Assembly (NCBI RefSeq): GCF_020852195.1
Contig: NZ_JADZBI010000024.1
Span: forward strand, 1 to 50,707
Length of the DNA: 50,707 bases
Origin: Hyphomicrobium sp.
GTDB taxonomy: Bacteria > Pseudomonadota > Alphaproteobacteria > Rhizobiales > Hyphomicrobiaceae
Reading direction: 5' to 3'
The notes under the pieces are model-generated. The model searched no databases and had not been told where the DNA came from. It worked only from the letters and a program-made list of their open reading frames with translations. Made by a program: the position numbers and the translations under genes. How positions within the stretch are numbered: the stretch's first letter is position 1; the number at the start of each line of letters is the position of its first letter. Below are positions 9,113 to 18,388 of the stretch, in pieces.

Positions 9113-9179
9113 TCGAGGGACGGCGGCGCGCGTAGGCGAGCACCAGTTCTTTCCTCAGACGCGTCTGGATCCTGGCCGT

Positions 9180-9194
9180 CCATGCGAAGCATGG
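9180..9194. repeat. Small palindrome in a REP-like intergenic remnant
   Basis: CCATGC-GAA-GCATGG is a perfect hairpin inside a stretch (about 9160-9215) with TCTGGATCC and CCATGACGCCGGGA flanks, resembling dispersed alphaproteobacterial palindromic elements. The rest of 9113-9289 shows nothing else. Confidence 0.35.
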
Positions 9195-9289
9195 CTCCGC
9201 CATGACGCCGGGACAACGTCAGTTGAGTGGGCGAAGGAAGGCTGGGGCTGGCACCCGTGCAGCGTGGGACGCTTGAGTGATGTGCGCCC

Positions 9290-11065
9290 TCAGCGGATGG
9301 GGACGATGAAGTCCGTGAACTTGCCGGTCTCGTTGCCGATGCCGAGGTCCGAGATGACGAGCGAGGAGCCGGGCTTCATGACGTCGGCGATCTGCTCGCG
9401 TACATCGTCGGGGATGGCGATGCGGTCGAGTGCGGCGGCGGCTGTCTGCGCGGCGAAGTCGACGGCCGGTGCGGTCGGCTCCGACGGCTTCGATTTCGCC
9501 TGCTTGTCCTTCTTGCGCTTGGCGGCGCGCGTCGGATCGTGCGGAACCGACACCACGCTCCACCTCATGTCCGGCTTGTTGTCGGCGAAGGCCAGTGCCG
9601 TGAACACGTGCGTGCCGACCGGCTCGTCGGGGCGATCGAACGTCACGGCGACGTCGATCACGTCGTTGTAGCCCTGGCGGATGTAGAGCCGCTGCTTGGC
9701 CCGGCTGATGAAGATCGAGACCGGAAGGTTGCGCATCTCCTCGAGCTTCTTGGCGGCCCGCTCCTTGGCGAGGCCGCGCTCGAGCGCGGCGTTGGCCGTC
9801 ATGAGTGCGTTCATGGCGGCGCGGCGCTTCTCCTCCGCCTCGCTTGCCACGCTCTCGGCGGACTGAAGCACCTCGTCGGCGTGGCGGAGCGAGACGCGCA
9901 CGGCCTCGATCTCGGACGGCAGGCGGGCGACTTTCTCCTCCAGCGCCAGAGTCTTGGCGATGCGCTTGGATTCGTCCATCGCCTTGGCCTTCTTCCTGCG
10001 CTTGCCCTTCTGCTCCTCGGGCGGCGCCTTGAGGTCGGCCAGCTCGCGCTCGGCGCTCTTGAGCGATCGCTCCAGCTTGGAAAGCTCGTCCTCGAGCCGC
10101 TCGGCATCGGCGCGCGCGGCGATGAGGGGGGCGCGTGTGACGGCGGCTGCTTTGTGGGCCTGGGTGAGCAGCACGTGCTTCTCGATCTTCTCGTAGCCGG
10201 CCGTGCGGATCTCGGCGCTCAGCTTCTCCGCCTCGAGACGGCGGCGCTCGCGATAGCTCAGGCGCGCCGTCGGTGCCGTTTCGGTTTCGGCAGCGGCGGC
10301 CACGGCGACGCCGAGCACGCCTGCCACGCCCGAGGCGTCGGCGACCTGCGTCTCCTCAACGATCGCATTGCCGGCCGCAACATCGTCCTCGGGCGGGAAG
10401 GCGGTGAAGAGGCGCGTGTGCGCGATCGGCTGCGGCGAGGTCGGGTCGCGTGTGACGATGACGCGCGTGCCCATCTTGGTCATGCCGAACAGCTTCTTCG
10501 AGAAGCCGTGCGGGAGGCGGATGCAGCCGTGCGATGCAGGATAGCCCGGCAGCGCGCCGGCGTGGAGCGCGACGCCCGACCAGGTGATGCGCTGCATGTT
10601 AGGCATCGGTGCGCTGTCGTAGAGGTTCGAATAGTGCATGCGCCGCTTCTGCAGCACCGTGAACACGCCGGTCGGCGTGGCGTAGCCGACGCGTCCCGAG
10701 GATATCGGCGAGGAGGCGATGGGGCCGGCCGCGTCGTAGACCGTGAGGCGCTGGCGCCCGAGCGAGACGTTGATGACGAGGGGGCCTTGCGCTGCCCGCT
10801 CGGCAATGTCGGGGTCCTTCTTCGACGCCTTGGCGGAGGATCCGCGGGAGTCCTCGTTCGAGACCACCGAAGGGGCGCGTTTCGCCTTCTTGCGGACCTT
10901 GGGGGAGGGGGCATCCCAGCCGAACAGACCCTGGGCTTCGGCGCGCGGCACCGGCAGGCCCGATCCGCCTGCCAGAAGGCCCGCGCTCAGGGCCAACAGG
11001 CTTCCGACGCTCAGTGCGCCATGAAACCTAGAGGATCGATGCGGCTTCCCGGAAAAATGAGGCAC
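9290..11065 (-). CDS. L,D-transpeptidase with coiled-coil linker and a second, degenerate transpeptidase-like domain
   Basis: 591 residues; the start is GTG at 11065 with AGGGA about 12 nt upstream. A signal peptide covers ~1-45. Residues ~95-205 are a YkuD/ErfK domain with the catalytic motif HAGALPGYPASHGCIRLP (His179, Cys181), which forms 3-3 peptidoglycan crosslinks or attaches proteins. Residues ~250-445 are strongly helical and charged (coiled coil). Residues 447-591 resemble a second YkuD domain: IFISRAKQRLYIRQG at the start, PVGTHVFTAL in the middle, and GSSLVISDLGIGNETGKFTD at the end, but without the HGC motif, so it should be inactive. That layout suggests an enzyme with a wall-binding or partner-binding pseudo-domain. 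It is divergent from panB. Confidence 0.88.
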   Translation of the reverse strand: MPHFSGKPHRSSRFHGALSVGSLLALSAGLLAGGSGLPVPRAEAQGLFGWDAPSPKVRKKAKRAPSVVSNEDSRGSSAKASKKDPDIAERAAQGPLVINVSLGRQRLTVYDAAGPIASSPISSGRVGYATPTGVFTVLQKRRMHYSNLYDSAPMPNMQRITWSGVALHAGALPGYPASHGCIRLPHGFSKKLFGMTKMGTRVIVTRDPTSPQPIAHTRLFTAFPPEDDVAAGNAIVEETQVADASGVAGVLGVAVAAAAETETAPTARLSYRERRRLEAEKLSAEIRTAGYEKIEKHVLLTQAHKAAAVTRAPLIAARADAERLEDELSKLERSLKSAERELADLKAPPEEQKGKRRKKAKAMDESKRIAKTLALEEKVARLPSEIEAVRVSLRHADEVLQSAESVASEAEEKRRAAMNALMTANAALERGLAKERAAKKLEEMRNLPVSIFISRAKQRLYIRQGYNDVIDVAVTFDRPDEPVGTHVFTALAFADNKPDMRWSVVSVPHDPTRAAKRKKDKQAKSKPSEPTAPAVDFAAQTAAAALDRIAIPDDVREQIADVMKPGSSLVISDLGIGNETGKFTDFIVPIR

Positions 11066-11131
11066 GATACAACCATCCCTGCAGGCTGAAATGAGAAAAA
11101 GCGAGTTGTGACAAGGATTAGCGACGTTTGC

Positions 11132-11188
11132 CTAACGCTCGGTTAGCAAGTTTCTAAGGTTATCAGACAATAATTGCCTGTAGCAATT
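11132..11188. repeat. Two inverted repeats in the ldt-panB divergent region
   Basis: CTAAC-GCTCG-GTTAG (11132-11146) and AATTGC-CTGTA-GCAATT (11172-11188) lie in the 304-nt region between the divergent transpeptidase and panB genes. They are candidate operators. The rest of the region (11189-11369) shows no recognisable element except the panB ribosome site AGGAGG at 11352-11357. Confidence 0.35.
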
Positions 11189-11369
11189 CGCGACGTGGCG
11201 CCGAGCCGATCCCGCTGCCGGTGTGGCCAATTGTCAACGAATCGACATGCGCAGACGGGCTCCGTCGCAGGGACGGCGCCCATTGACGCTGCACCAAGGG
11301 GCAGGTGGCGCACGGGAAGCGCGGGGTCTAGACTCCTTCCAAAATGCTCACAGGAGGCGCCAAGATCGC

Positions 11370-12248
11370 ATGTCGCTGCACCCACTGACCCGCCGCCTGA
11401 TGGCGCCCGACATCACCGCCATGAAACGGGTGAAGCCGGTCATCGCGCTCACGTCGTACCACGCCCATACGGCCGCAATCGCCGACAAGTACTGCGATTT
11501 TCTCCTGGTCGGCGACAGCCTCGGCATGGTCATGCACGGCTTCGAGACGACGGTGCCGGTGACGCTCGACATGATGATCGTGCACGGGCGCGCGGTGGTG
11601 CGCGGGGCCAAGCGCGCGCTCGTTGCAGTCGACATGCCGTTCGGGTCCTACGAGGAGAGCCCGTCGGTGGCGTTTCGGAACGCTTCGCGCGTCATGAAGG
11701 AGACGGATTGCGGCGCCGTGAAGCTCGAGGGCGGCCGGCGCATGGCCGAGACCACGCGCTACCTGGTTGAGCGCGGCATCCCGGTGATGGGCCACATCGG
11801 GCTCACGCCCCAGTCCATCAACGTGCTCGGCGGCTTCAAGACCCAGGGGCGGACGCGCGACGAGTGGGCGGCCATCGAGGAGGATGCGCGGGCACTGGCC
11901 GACGCAGGGGCCTTCGCCATCGTGCTGGAGGCCATGTCGGCGCCGCTTGCGGCCCGTATCACCGAGGCCATTCCCATCCCGACGATCGGCATCGGTGCCT
12001 CATCGAACTGCGACGGGCAGATCCTGGTCATGGAGGACATGCTGGGGCTCTCGCCGCGGGTGCCGAAGTTCGTCAAGAAGTTCGGCGCCGTGGCGACCGC
12101 CATCGAGGACGCGATCCGGGCCTATGCCGAGGACGTCGGCGAGCGTCGCTTCCCGGCCGAGGAGCATACCTACGCCATGAAGGAGCCTGCGCCGAGCGTG
12201 ATCCTGCCGCCACAGGCCACGAAAAAGCCGAAAAAGCTCAGCACTTAG
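11370..12248 (+). CDS. panB: 3-methyl-2-oxobutanoate hydroxymethyltransferase
   Basis: 292 residues. The ATG at 11370 was chosen because it begins the family N-terminus ([18 protein letters not shown]) and follows AGGAGG; an upstream in-frame ATG would add 49 unrelated residues. PanB transfers a hydroxymethyl group from 5,10-methylene-THF to 2-oxoisovalerate to make ketopantoate, the first step toward pantothenate and CoA. Clear family blocks are [30 protein letters not shown] (metal-binding Asp), [24 protein letters not shown], and IGIGAS. The C-terminal Lys/Pro-rich extension is slightly longer than usual. panC is not adjacent. Confidence 0.95.
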   Translation: MSLHPLTRRLMAPDITAMKRVKPVIALTSYHAHTAAIADKYCDFLLVGDSLGMVMHGFETTVPVTLDMMIVHGRAVVRGAKRALVAVDMPFGSYEESPSVAFRNASRVMKETDCGAVKLEGGRRMAETTRYLVERGIPVMGHIGLTPQSINVLGGFKTQGRTRDEWAAIEEDARALADAGAFAIVLEAMSAPLAARITEAIPIPTIGIGASSNCDGQILVMEDMLGLSPRVPKFVKKFGAVATAIEDAIRAYAEDVGERRFPAEEHTYAMKEPAPSVILPPQATKKPKKLST

Positions 12249-12419
12249 CGAGTTCTGCAGAGATAGGGTCGGGAAGCCGCTTTCTCATCATTTGCTCCGC
12301 TGGTGCCGCCGGGGTATCTAGCGGGTTTCAGCGGCTCAAGGGCCCGCGGCGCACGCGTCGAAACTCGCGCTCGGATGAAGCGCGGGGCCTGAGGCAAAAC
12401 CAACTGGGCACGAGGCCAT

Positions 12420-13184
12420 ATGGTCGACAAGAACGATGCGCTGTTCCGTGAGATTGACGAGGAGCTGCGCCGAGAGCAGTTCGCAAAGATCTGGGAACGC
12501 TTTGGAATCTACATCATCGGGTTGGCGGTCCTGATCGTCGCGCTGGTGGCCGGGGCCAAGATCTGGGAGGCGCAGCGCCTCTCGAACGGCAATGCGGCCG
12601 GGGCCGAGTTCGAGGCTGCCGTCGCCCTTCAGGAGTCGAACAAGACCGAGGATGCGCTCAAGGCGTTCGAAGCTCTCGCTGCGCATGGGCCGAAGGGCTA
12701 CGCGGCGCTCGCCAGCCTGTCCCAGGCCGGCGCCTATCTCAAGCTGGATAAGCCCTCGGAAGCGCTCGCTGTTTTCGATAAGCTGGCCGGTGATGCCGCA
12801 ACCGATCCGTTGCTCGCGAACTTCGCGCGCCTGCAGGCCGCCTCGCTGCGGCTCGGGGAGGCCGACTTTACCGAGATGGAGAATCGGCTCAAGCCTTTGG
12901 TTGCCGATAACAGCCCGTGGCGCTTCACGGCGCGCGAGTTGCTCGGCACAGCGGCGATCAAAGCCGGTAAGCTCGACGAGGCACGCGGCCTGCTCGCGCC
13001 GCTGCTCGCCGACCCGGGGTTGAGCCGGGGAGCCAGCGACAGGATCCATCTCCTGATGTCCAAGATCGCGACTGACGAACTCGCCGGTGCGCCACCCGCC
13101 TCTGCCCCCGTCGCCACCGAGGCGGCGCCGGCTGCTGGCGCGGACGCGGCCAAAGATGCAGAGAAACCCGCATCGGCACCCTGA
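12420..13184 (+). CDS. YfgM-like tetratricopeptide protein with N-terminal membrane anchor
   Basis: 254 residues. A charged cytoplasmic N-terminus (DALFREIDEELRREQFAKIWERFG) leads into a single membrane segment at ~30-47, then TPR-like helical repeats (e.g. GYAALASLSQAGAYLKLDKP and FTARELLGTAAIKAGKLDEA) and an Ala/Pro-rich tail. This is the layout of YfgM, a periplasm-facing partner of SecYEG that hands nascent envelope proteins to chaperones. The next gene is bamB, the same pairing (yfgM-bamB) found in many proteobacteria, with a 23-nt gap, so the two are likely one transcript for outer-membrane biogenesis. Confidence 0.88.
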   Translation: MVDKNDALFREIDEELRREQFAKIWERFGIYIIGLAVLIVALVAGAKIWEAQRLSNGNAAGAEFEAAVALQESNKTEDALKAFEALAAHGPKGYAALASLSQAGAYLKLDKPSEALAVFDKLAGDAATDPLLANFARLQAASLRLGEADFTEMENRLKPLVADNSPWRFTARELLGTAAIKAGKLDEARGLLAPLLADPGLSRGASDRIHLLMSKIATDELAGAPPASAPVATEAAPAAGADAAKDAEKPASAP

Positions 13185-13207
13185 CCGCCGATACCGGAGG
13201 CTCCGAC

Positions 13208-14614
13208 ATGGTGCTTGATCGCTTGAGCCGGGCTCTTTCCTTCGGGGCGATCCTCATCGCGACGGGCGCGATGCTCGGCGGCTGCTCGGACAGCTTGCCC
13301 AGCCTGCCGAAGGTCAGCGAGCTCAATCCGTTCAAGGAGACGGTGCCGCCGCTGCCCGGAAAGCGCATTCCCGTGCTGCCGGCCCAGGAACGCAACATCG
13401 GCGAGCTGGCCGAAGCGAGCGGGCCCATCGTGCTTCCGCCGCCCCGCCTCAACGAGGCATGGACGCAGGCGGGGGGCGAGCCCAACAACTCGCCCGGGCA
13501 TCTCGCGCTCTCGGGCAGTAACCTGAAGCAGGCGTGGAGCGCGAGCGCCGGCAAGGGCACGACCAAGGTGGGGCGCGTGACCGCGACCCCGATCGTGCTC
13601 GACGACCGCGTGTTCGCACTCGATTCCGAAGGCTCGGTCAGCGCCGTCTCGGTGTCCGGCGGATCGGCGCTGTGGAAGGTGTCGCTCAAGCCCACGACCG
13701 ACAAGCAGAGCGCGGGCGGCCTGTCGGTTGCCGCGCAGAACATCCTCTACCTCACCGCCGACGACGGCGGCGGCTATGGCGGTGGCCTCGCTGCCGACGG
13801 CGGGCGCATCTTCGCTGTGAGCGGATACGGCGCCGTGATCGCGCTCGATCCGGCCAACGGCAACCGCATCTGGGAAAAGAACCTCGGTGTTCCCATCCGC
13901 GTGGCGCCCACCGCGACCATGGATCGTGTGTTCGTCCTCACTGTCGAGGGGCGGCTCTACTGTCTCTCCACCATCGACGGCGCCGAGCTTTGGGTCGTGC
14001 GCGGCCTTCCCCAGCAGGCGAGCCTGGGCCTCAATGCCAGCCCGGCGGTCGACGGCGACGTGGTGGTCGTCCCCTACGCGACGGGAGATCTCGTCGCCTT
14101 GCGCGTGGCCGACGGCAGCGGCCTCTGGTCGGAAAGCCTCTCGCGCTCGCGCACCACCTCGCAGCTCGCCTCCATGAGCGATGCGGCCCGGCCCGTGGTG
14201 GACAACGGCACCGTGTTCGCCGTCGGGCACGGTGGGCGCATGGTGGCGACGGTCGCCAAGACGGGCGAGCGCCTTTGGTCGCTCACCGTTCCCGGCACGC
14301 AGCCGCCCTATGTCGCGGGCGACAGCGTGTTCGTCGTCGATACCCAGGGACAGCTCATGGCCGTCCATCGCCGGGACGGGCGGGTGCAATGGACCACCAA
14401 GCTTCCGGGCTCCAACACGTGGGCCGGCCCTGTGCTGGCCAACGGCATCCTGTGGCTCGTCTCCAAGGAGGGCCAGCTCACCGGCGTCGAGGCTGCGACC
14501 GGCCGCGTGACTGGCCAGATGAGCATCGGGGATACGGTTTACATCCCGCCCGTCGTCGCCCAGGGCCGGATGTTCGTCCTCACGGATGCCGCCAAGCTGG
14601 TCGCCCTCAACTGA
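13208..14614 (+). CDS. bamB: Outer membrane protein assembly factor BamB
   Basis: 468 residues with GGAGG at good spacing. A lipoprotein signal ends in the lipobox LGGC (Cys ~24). The rest is a PQQ-type eight-bladed beta-propeller with repeated blade signatures such as GSVSAVSVSGGSALWKVSL, GAVIALDPANGNRIWEKNLG, GRLYCLSTIDGAELW, GDLVALRVADGSGLW, GQLMAVHRRDGRVQW and GQLTGVEAATGRV. BamB is a lipoprotein of the BAM complex that helps insert beta-barrel proteins. The usual downstream partner der (engA) is absent; a protease/FHA gene follows after 145 nt. Confidence 0.93.
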   Translation: MVLDRLSRALSFGAILIATGAMLGGCSDSLPSLPKVSELNPFKETVPPLPGKRIPVLPAQERNIGELAEASGPIVLPPPRLNEAWTQAGGEPNNSPGHLALSGSNLKQAWSASAGKGTTKVGRVTATPIVLDDRVFALDSEGSVSAVSVSGGSALWKVSLKPTTDKQSAGGLSVAAQNILYLTADDGGGYGGGLAADGGRIFAVSGYGAVIALDPANGNRIWEKNLGVPIRVAPTATMDRVFVLTVEGRLYCLSTIDGAELWVVRGLPQQASLGLNASPAVDGDVVVVPYATGDLVALRVADGSGLWSESLSRSRTTSQLASMSDAARPVVDNGTVFAVGHGGRMVATVAKTGERLWSLTVPGTQPPYVAGDSVFVVDTQGQLMAVHRRDGRVQWTTKLPGSNTWAGPVLANGILWLVSKEGQLTGVEAATGRVTGQMSIGDTVYIPPVVAQGRMFVLTDAAKLVALN

Positions 14615-14759
14615 CCGCGCATTCCGGCGGCTGCCGGCCGGTGTGATGGGCGCCTCTTCTTCCCCGTGAACCATTCCGCCAGCCCGCTAGCGCGGCCTGC
14701 TGATTATTCCTTATACTCATCGCGTCTCATCCTCAGTCGACCTCGCCGAGGGATACGCG

Positions 14760-16097
14760 ATGGCTCAGCCGGCCGCATCGAAGCGCTTGGGCGTTCCTGC
14801 CGCTGCGGCGCTGGCCCTCGTGTTGCCGGCGCTCGCCGGGACGGCTTCCGCGGGTGAAGCCTTCGATACGGCGGCCATCGAGGCGAGCGTGGTGCGTGTG
14901 ATCGCTCCGCAGAGCCAGCCGGACACGTACAGCATGGGTACGGGCTGGATCGTGCACGGGCGGCGCATCGTCGTCACCAACAACCATGTGGTCGAGGGCG
15001 GGGTCGCCTTCCATCTCGCCACGGTGGTGGACGGCAAGCCGCGGACGATCGAGGCCAAGCTGCTGCGCCGCTCCCCGGACAAGGACCTGGCGGTCCTTGA
15101 GGCGGTGAGCGACCTTCCCGGCAAAGCGCTGCCGCTCGCAGGCTACGACGCGAAGGCCATGACGCGGGTCATCGCCGTCGGCTTTCCGGGCACTGCTGAT
15201 CTCGCGTTCTTCGCCGACCGCAGCACCGGCGAGATGAAAGCCGTGCGCTTCGGGCTCGACGACGAGGACTTCTATCGGCCGACGTGGACCGAGGGCGTGG
15301 CCTCGCGCAACCTCAGCTACTTCCGCAGCATCGACGGTCCAGCGCTTCAGCATTCCGCCGCTATCAACCAGGGCAACAGCGGCGGTCCCCTGATCGACAG
15401 TTGCGGCCGCGTGCTCGGCGTCAACACCATCCGCGCCGTCGACGGCGACCCGCAGGGCGTGTTCTACGCCATCCATCCGAAGGAGATCGCGCGCTTCCTC
15501 GAGATCGCGAGCTTCTCGCCGACGATCGTCGCCAGTGCTTGCACGGTGGCGGGGCCCTCTACGGCCCTCGTGCTGCCGATGTTCGCGGCGAGCCTTCTGA
15601 TCGCGGCGACGGCGCTGTGGATCGCCTACCGCCGCCAGGTGCCCGCGGTCGTGAAGCCGCTCACGGCGGTCGCGGCGCGCGTGAGCCGCGTCGCTGCCGG
15701 CGCGGCGTTCCTTGCTCCTCCCCGCGTCGCGGGTCGCGACGATGCCGGGGGCGGGGCGCCGGCTCTGCCGCAACAGCGGCGTGCCAAGGTCGTCACACTG
15801 ATGCCGAAGGCGGCGGGGCCTGAGTTCATCATCGACCGCGACAAGCTCGACAAGGGGCAGGCGCTCGTCATCGGCCGCTCGCGCTCGAGCGACGTGGTGC
15901 TCTCGCACGAGAGCGTCAGCCGCCGCCATGCGCGCATGTGGGTCGACAAGACGGGCGTGCTTTGGATCGAGGATCTCGGATCGAGCGCCGGCACCTTCGT
16001 CGGCTCCGAGCGCATCACCAAGGCCGCCGTTCCGCCGGGCACGCATGTGCGCTTCGGTGCGGTCGGCTACACGCTCGATCTGGGGCGAAACCTATGA
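14760..16097 (+). CDS. Trypsin-like serine protease with transmembrane segment and cytoplasmic FHA domain
   Basis: 445 residues with a GAGGG ribosome site. A signal peptide (1-32) is followed by a trypsin/DegP-like domain with the triad His76 (TNNHVV), Asp109 (KDLAVLE) and Ser207 (GNSGGPL). A membrane segment lies at ~262-285 (VLPMFAASLLIAATALWIAY), then a linker, and an FHA domain at ~365-440 (VIGRSRSSDVVLSHESVSRRHA, GSSAGTFV). FHA domains bind phosphothreonine. The predicted topology is protease in the periplasm and FHA in the cytoplasm. The next gene is a membrane Ser/Thr kinase 83 nt downstream, an obvious candidate for phosphorylating the FHA partner. No PDZ domain is seen, unlike HtrA proteins. 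Confidence 0.9.
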   Translation: MAQPAASKRLGVPAAAALALVLPALAGTASAGEAFDTAAIEASVVRVIAPQSQPDTYSMGTGWIVHGRRIVVTNNHVVEGGVAFHLATVVDGKPRTIEAKLLRRSPDKDLAVLEAVSDLPGKALPLAGYDAKAMTRVIAVGFPGTADLAFFADRSTGEMKAVRFGLDDEDFYRPTWTEGVASRNLSYFRSIDGPALQHSAAINQGNSGGPLIDSCGRVLGVNTIRAVDGDPQGVFYAIHPKEIARFLEIASFSPTIVASACTVAGPSTALVLPMFAASLLIAATALWIAYRRQVPAVVKPLTAVAARVSRVAAGAAFLAPPRVAGRDDAGGGAPALPQQRRAKVVTLMPKAAGPEFIIDRDKLDKGQALVIGRSRSSDVVLSHESVSRRHARMWVDKTGVLWIEDLGSSAGTFVGSERITKAAVPPGTHVRFGAVGYTLDLGRNL

Positions 16098-16180
16098 CAC
16101 GCGAGGCCTTGGACCGGTGGCGCAGCTAGCCGCCTCATCGCGAGACATTTCCACGCCGGAACCTTCCATCAGGACTTTCC

Positions 16181-18343
16181 ATGGACCACGACGACGACGC
16201 GCTTCCCATCGGCACGCTGCTCGCGAACGAATACCGGATCGATTCCATCGTCGGGGCGGGCGGGTTCGGCATCACGTATCGGGCGCGCGACGTGAAGCTC
16301 GATATCGACGTCGCCATCAAGGAGTACTTCCCGCGCGATTTCGCGAGCCGTTCCAACACGGTCACAGTGCGGCCGCGCTCGAAGGCCGAGGTCGAGCCGT
16401 TCCAGTGGGGGCTTTCGCAGTTCATCGAGGAGGCGCGCCGGCTCGCACGCCTGCAGCATCCCAACATCGTGCGTTGCATGCGCTATTTCGAGAACAACGA
16501 CACCGGCTATTTCGTGATGACCTTCGAGGAGGGGTGCACGCTCGACAAGTATTTCTCGAGGCCGCCGCAGCAAAGCGAGCTGGATGCGCTTCTGGTGCCG
16601 CTGCTCGATGCGCTCGAGGCGCTGCACGCGGCCGGCATCTATCATCGCGACATCTCGCCGGACAACATCCTCGTGCGCGACGACGACACGCCGGTTCTGA
16701 TCGACTTCGGCGCCAGCCGGCAGTCGATGGCGCGGCGCACGCAGACGGTGGCGGCCATTGTCAAGCCGGGCTACTCGCCGATCGAGCAGTACGATCGCGA
16801 GACGCGCCAGCAGGGTGCCTGGTCCGACATCTACGCGCTCGGCGCGACGATCTACAGCGTCATCGCGGGCGGGCCGCCGCCGGATGCGCTCTCGCGTGTG
16901 CGCAGCGATTCCTATGTCTCGGCGCGGGAGGCGGCGCGCGGCGCCTATCGCGGCGAGTTCCTCGACGCCATCGACTGGGCGCTCGAGACGGATCCCGACC
17001 AGCGGCCCGTCACTGTCCGCGAGTGGCGGCGCAAGCTGTTGCCGAACCCGAGCCGGGCACGCGATGCGACGGCGATGACCAAGTTCTCGCCGGCGACGGA
17101 CGGAGCCAGGGCACTGGCGACGCGTTTTCTCGGCAAGGGTGCGCGAGGGAAGGACGCGGCCAAGGGCGCGGGCGGGCTGCGGTGGCCCGACTACGTTCTG
17201 CGCGGTGCGGCGCTCGTCATGCTCGCGGTGTTCCTCGCGCGCATGTTCGGGGGTAGCGGCGAGCAGAGAACGGAAGCCGCACCCGAGCCGGTGCTGGTCG
17301 GTGACGCCGAGGAGCGGCGGCTGCTCGCCTCCGACAGCAACGCGGAAGCGGTCTGGAAGCGTGCCGAGCTGGTGCTGCGCCGGCTCGGCTACCTGCGCGG
17401 CACGGGGACGGCCATGCTCTCCGAGATCCGCACCGGCCTCAAAGGCTATCAGCATGCCATCGGCCAGGCGGAGACGGGCCTGCTCAACCCGCAGACTTTG
17501 AACCGCCTGCTCGAGGAGAGCGTCGAGCTCGACCCCTATCTCGTTCCCGGTGCCGCCGTGCATGGACGCTGGTTCCTCGCGAAGAACCAGGACGAATGCC
17601 GCATCACGACGGGTGCCACACGCGTCGAGGGCCGCACCGTTCTGACGCAGCGCCCGTTCATGGAGTTCGGCCGCAAGCGCAGCCAATCGGATGAGACCTT
17701 CAACGTCGCGCTTGTCGATGCGTCGCTGTTCGATGTGGCGAGCCCGCTGAGCTTCAGCGCCGGCACGGCGCATCAGATCCTCAAGTATGACGGCACGGAC
17801 GTCGTCATGGGAGACAACTCGGAGGGCAATCCGACGCGCGAGGTGACGCGCACGCTGCGCTTCCACCGGGGCGAGGTGGTCGTGTCCGGCACCTCAGCTT
17901 ACGGCGGCACGCTCAAGCTCGCCTTCCCGACCGACGGCTTCGAGGACGCCTTCCGCGCCATGGCGGCAGAGTGCGGCGAGGGCATCGTGTACTGGATCGA
18001 CGATTGGGGCGCGGTGGCCAAGGATTCCGGCGCCACCGTTTGGCACGCCGTGGGATATGGCAGCCAGGCGGACGCCCAGCAGGCGGCCATGGCCAGCTGC
18101 GCCGCAAAATCGCAGAGCGGCGGCTGCGAGAGCTACGCGAGCTTCAGGGACCAGTGCTGGGTGCTGTCGGCCGGCGAGCGCAGCAAGGACGACTGGGCGT
18201 CGGGTTGGGGCGCGGACTATCCGCTCGACGCGGCCAAGAAGCTGTCGCTCGAAGCCTGCGCCGACGACGGCGGCAAGAACTGCGAGTTCATCACCCACAT
18301 CTGCGCCGACGGCTCGAACGAGTGGCATGCGTCGAGCGACTAG
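16181..18343 (+). CDS. Membrane Ser/Thr protein kinase with peptidoglycan-binding-like and DUF4189 domains
   Basis: 720 residues, AGGA before the ATG. Residues ~18-280 are a Hanks-type kinase: glycine loop VGAGGFG, Lys47 in VAIKEYF, catalytic HRDISPDN (Asp157) and IDFGASR (Asp175). A membrane segment at ~342-358 is followed by an extracytoplasmic part: ~380-450 resembles a peptidoglycan-binding helical unit (LRRLGYLRGTG...GLKGYQHAIGQAETG), then a beta-rich region, and ~605-720 is a DUF4189-type domain (WGAVAKDSGATVWHAVGYGS, with paired Cys). The kinase may sense the wall or periplasm and phosphorylate cytoplasmic targets, plausibly including the neighbouring FHA protease. The HRDIS variant of HRDLK is common in this subgroup of bacterial kinases. 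Confidence 0.9.
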   Translation: MDHDDDALPIGTLLANEYRIDSIVGAGGFGITYRARDVKLDIDVAIKEYFPRDFASRSNTVTVRPRSKAEVEPFQWGLSQFIEEARRLARLQHPNIVRCMRYFENNDTGYFVMTFEEGCTLDKYFSRPPQQSELDALLVPLLDALEALHAAGIYHRDISPDNILVRDDDTPVLIDFGASRQSMARRTQTVAAIVKPGYSPIEQYDRETRQQGAWSDIYALGATIYSVIAGGPPPDALSRVRSDSYVSAREAARGAYRGEFLDAIDWALETDPDQRPVTVREWRRKLLPNPSRARDATAMTKFSPATDGARALATRFLGKGARGKDAAKGAGGLRWPDYVLRGAALVMLAVFLARMFGGSGEQRTEAAPEPVLVGDAEERRLLASDSNAEAVWKRAELVLRRLGYLRGTGTAMLSEIRTGLKGYQHAIGQAETGLLNPQTLNRLLEESVELDPYLVPGAAVHGRWFLAKNQDECRITTGATRVEGRTVLTQRPFMEFGRKRSQSDETFNVALVDASLFDVASPLSFSAGTAHQILKYDGTDVVMGDNSEGNPTREVTRTLRFHRGEVVVSGTSAYGGTLKLAFPTDGFEDAFRAMAAECGEGIVYWIDDWGAVAKDSGATVWHAVGYGSQADAQQAAMASCAAKSQSGGCESYASFRDQCWVLSAGERSKDDWASGWGADYPLDAAKKLSLEACADDGGKNCEFITHICADGSNEWHASSD

Positions 18344-18388
18344 AGTCTGGGCTTGCGTGTTGTCGGTGCGTCGAAGCGCTCTTGGCGG

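Noticed and set aside
9539..11089. Forward ORF of 516 codons over the L,D-transpeptidase
   Set aside because: Mirrors codon-strong antisense sequence and has no domain; the reverse frame holds HGC and YkuD motifs.
12734..14674. Reverse ORF of 646 codons across the YfgM-like gene and bamB
   Set aside because: Antisense to two recognised proteins with clear signal and propeller repeats; composition is shadow-like.
16169..17866. Reverse ORF of 565 codons over the kinase gene
   Set aside because: The forward frame has all kinase motifs; the reverse frame is Arg/Ala-rich without domains.
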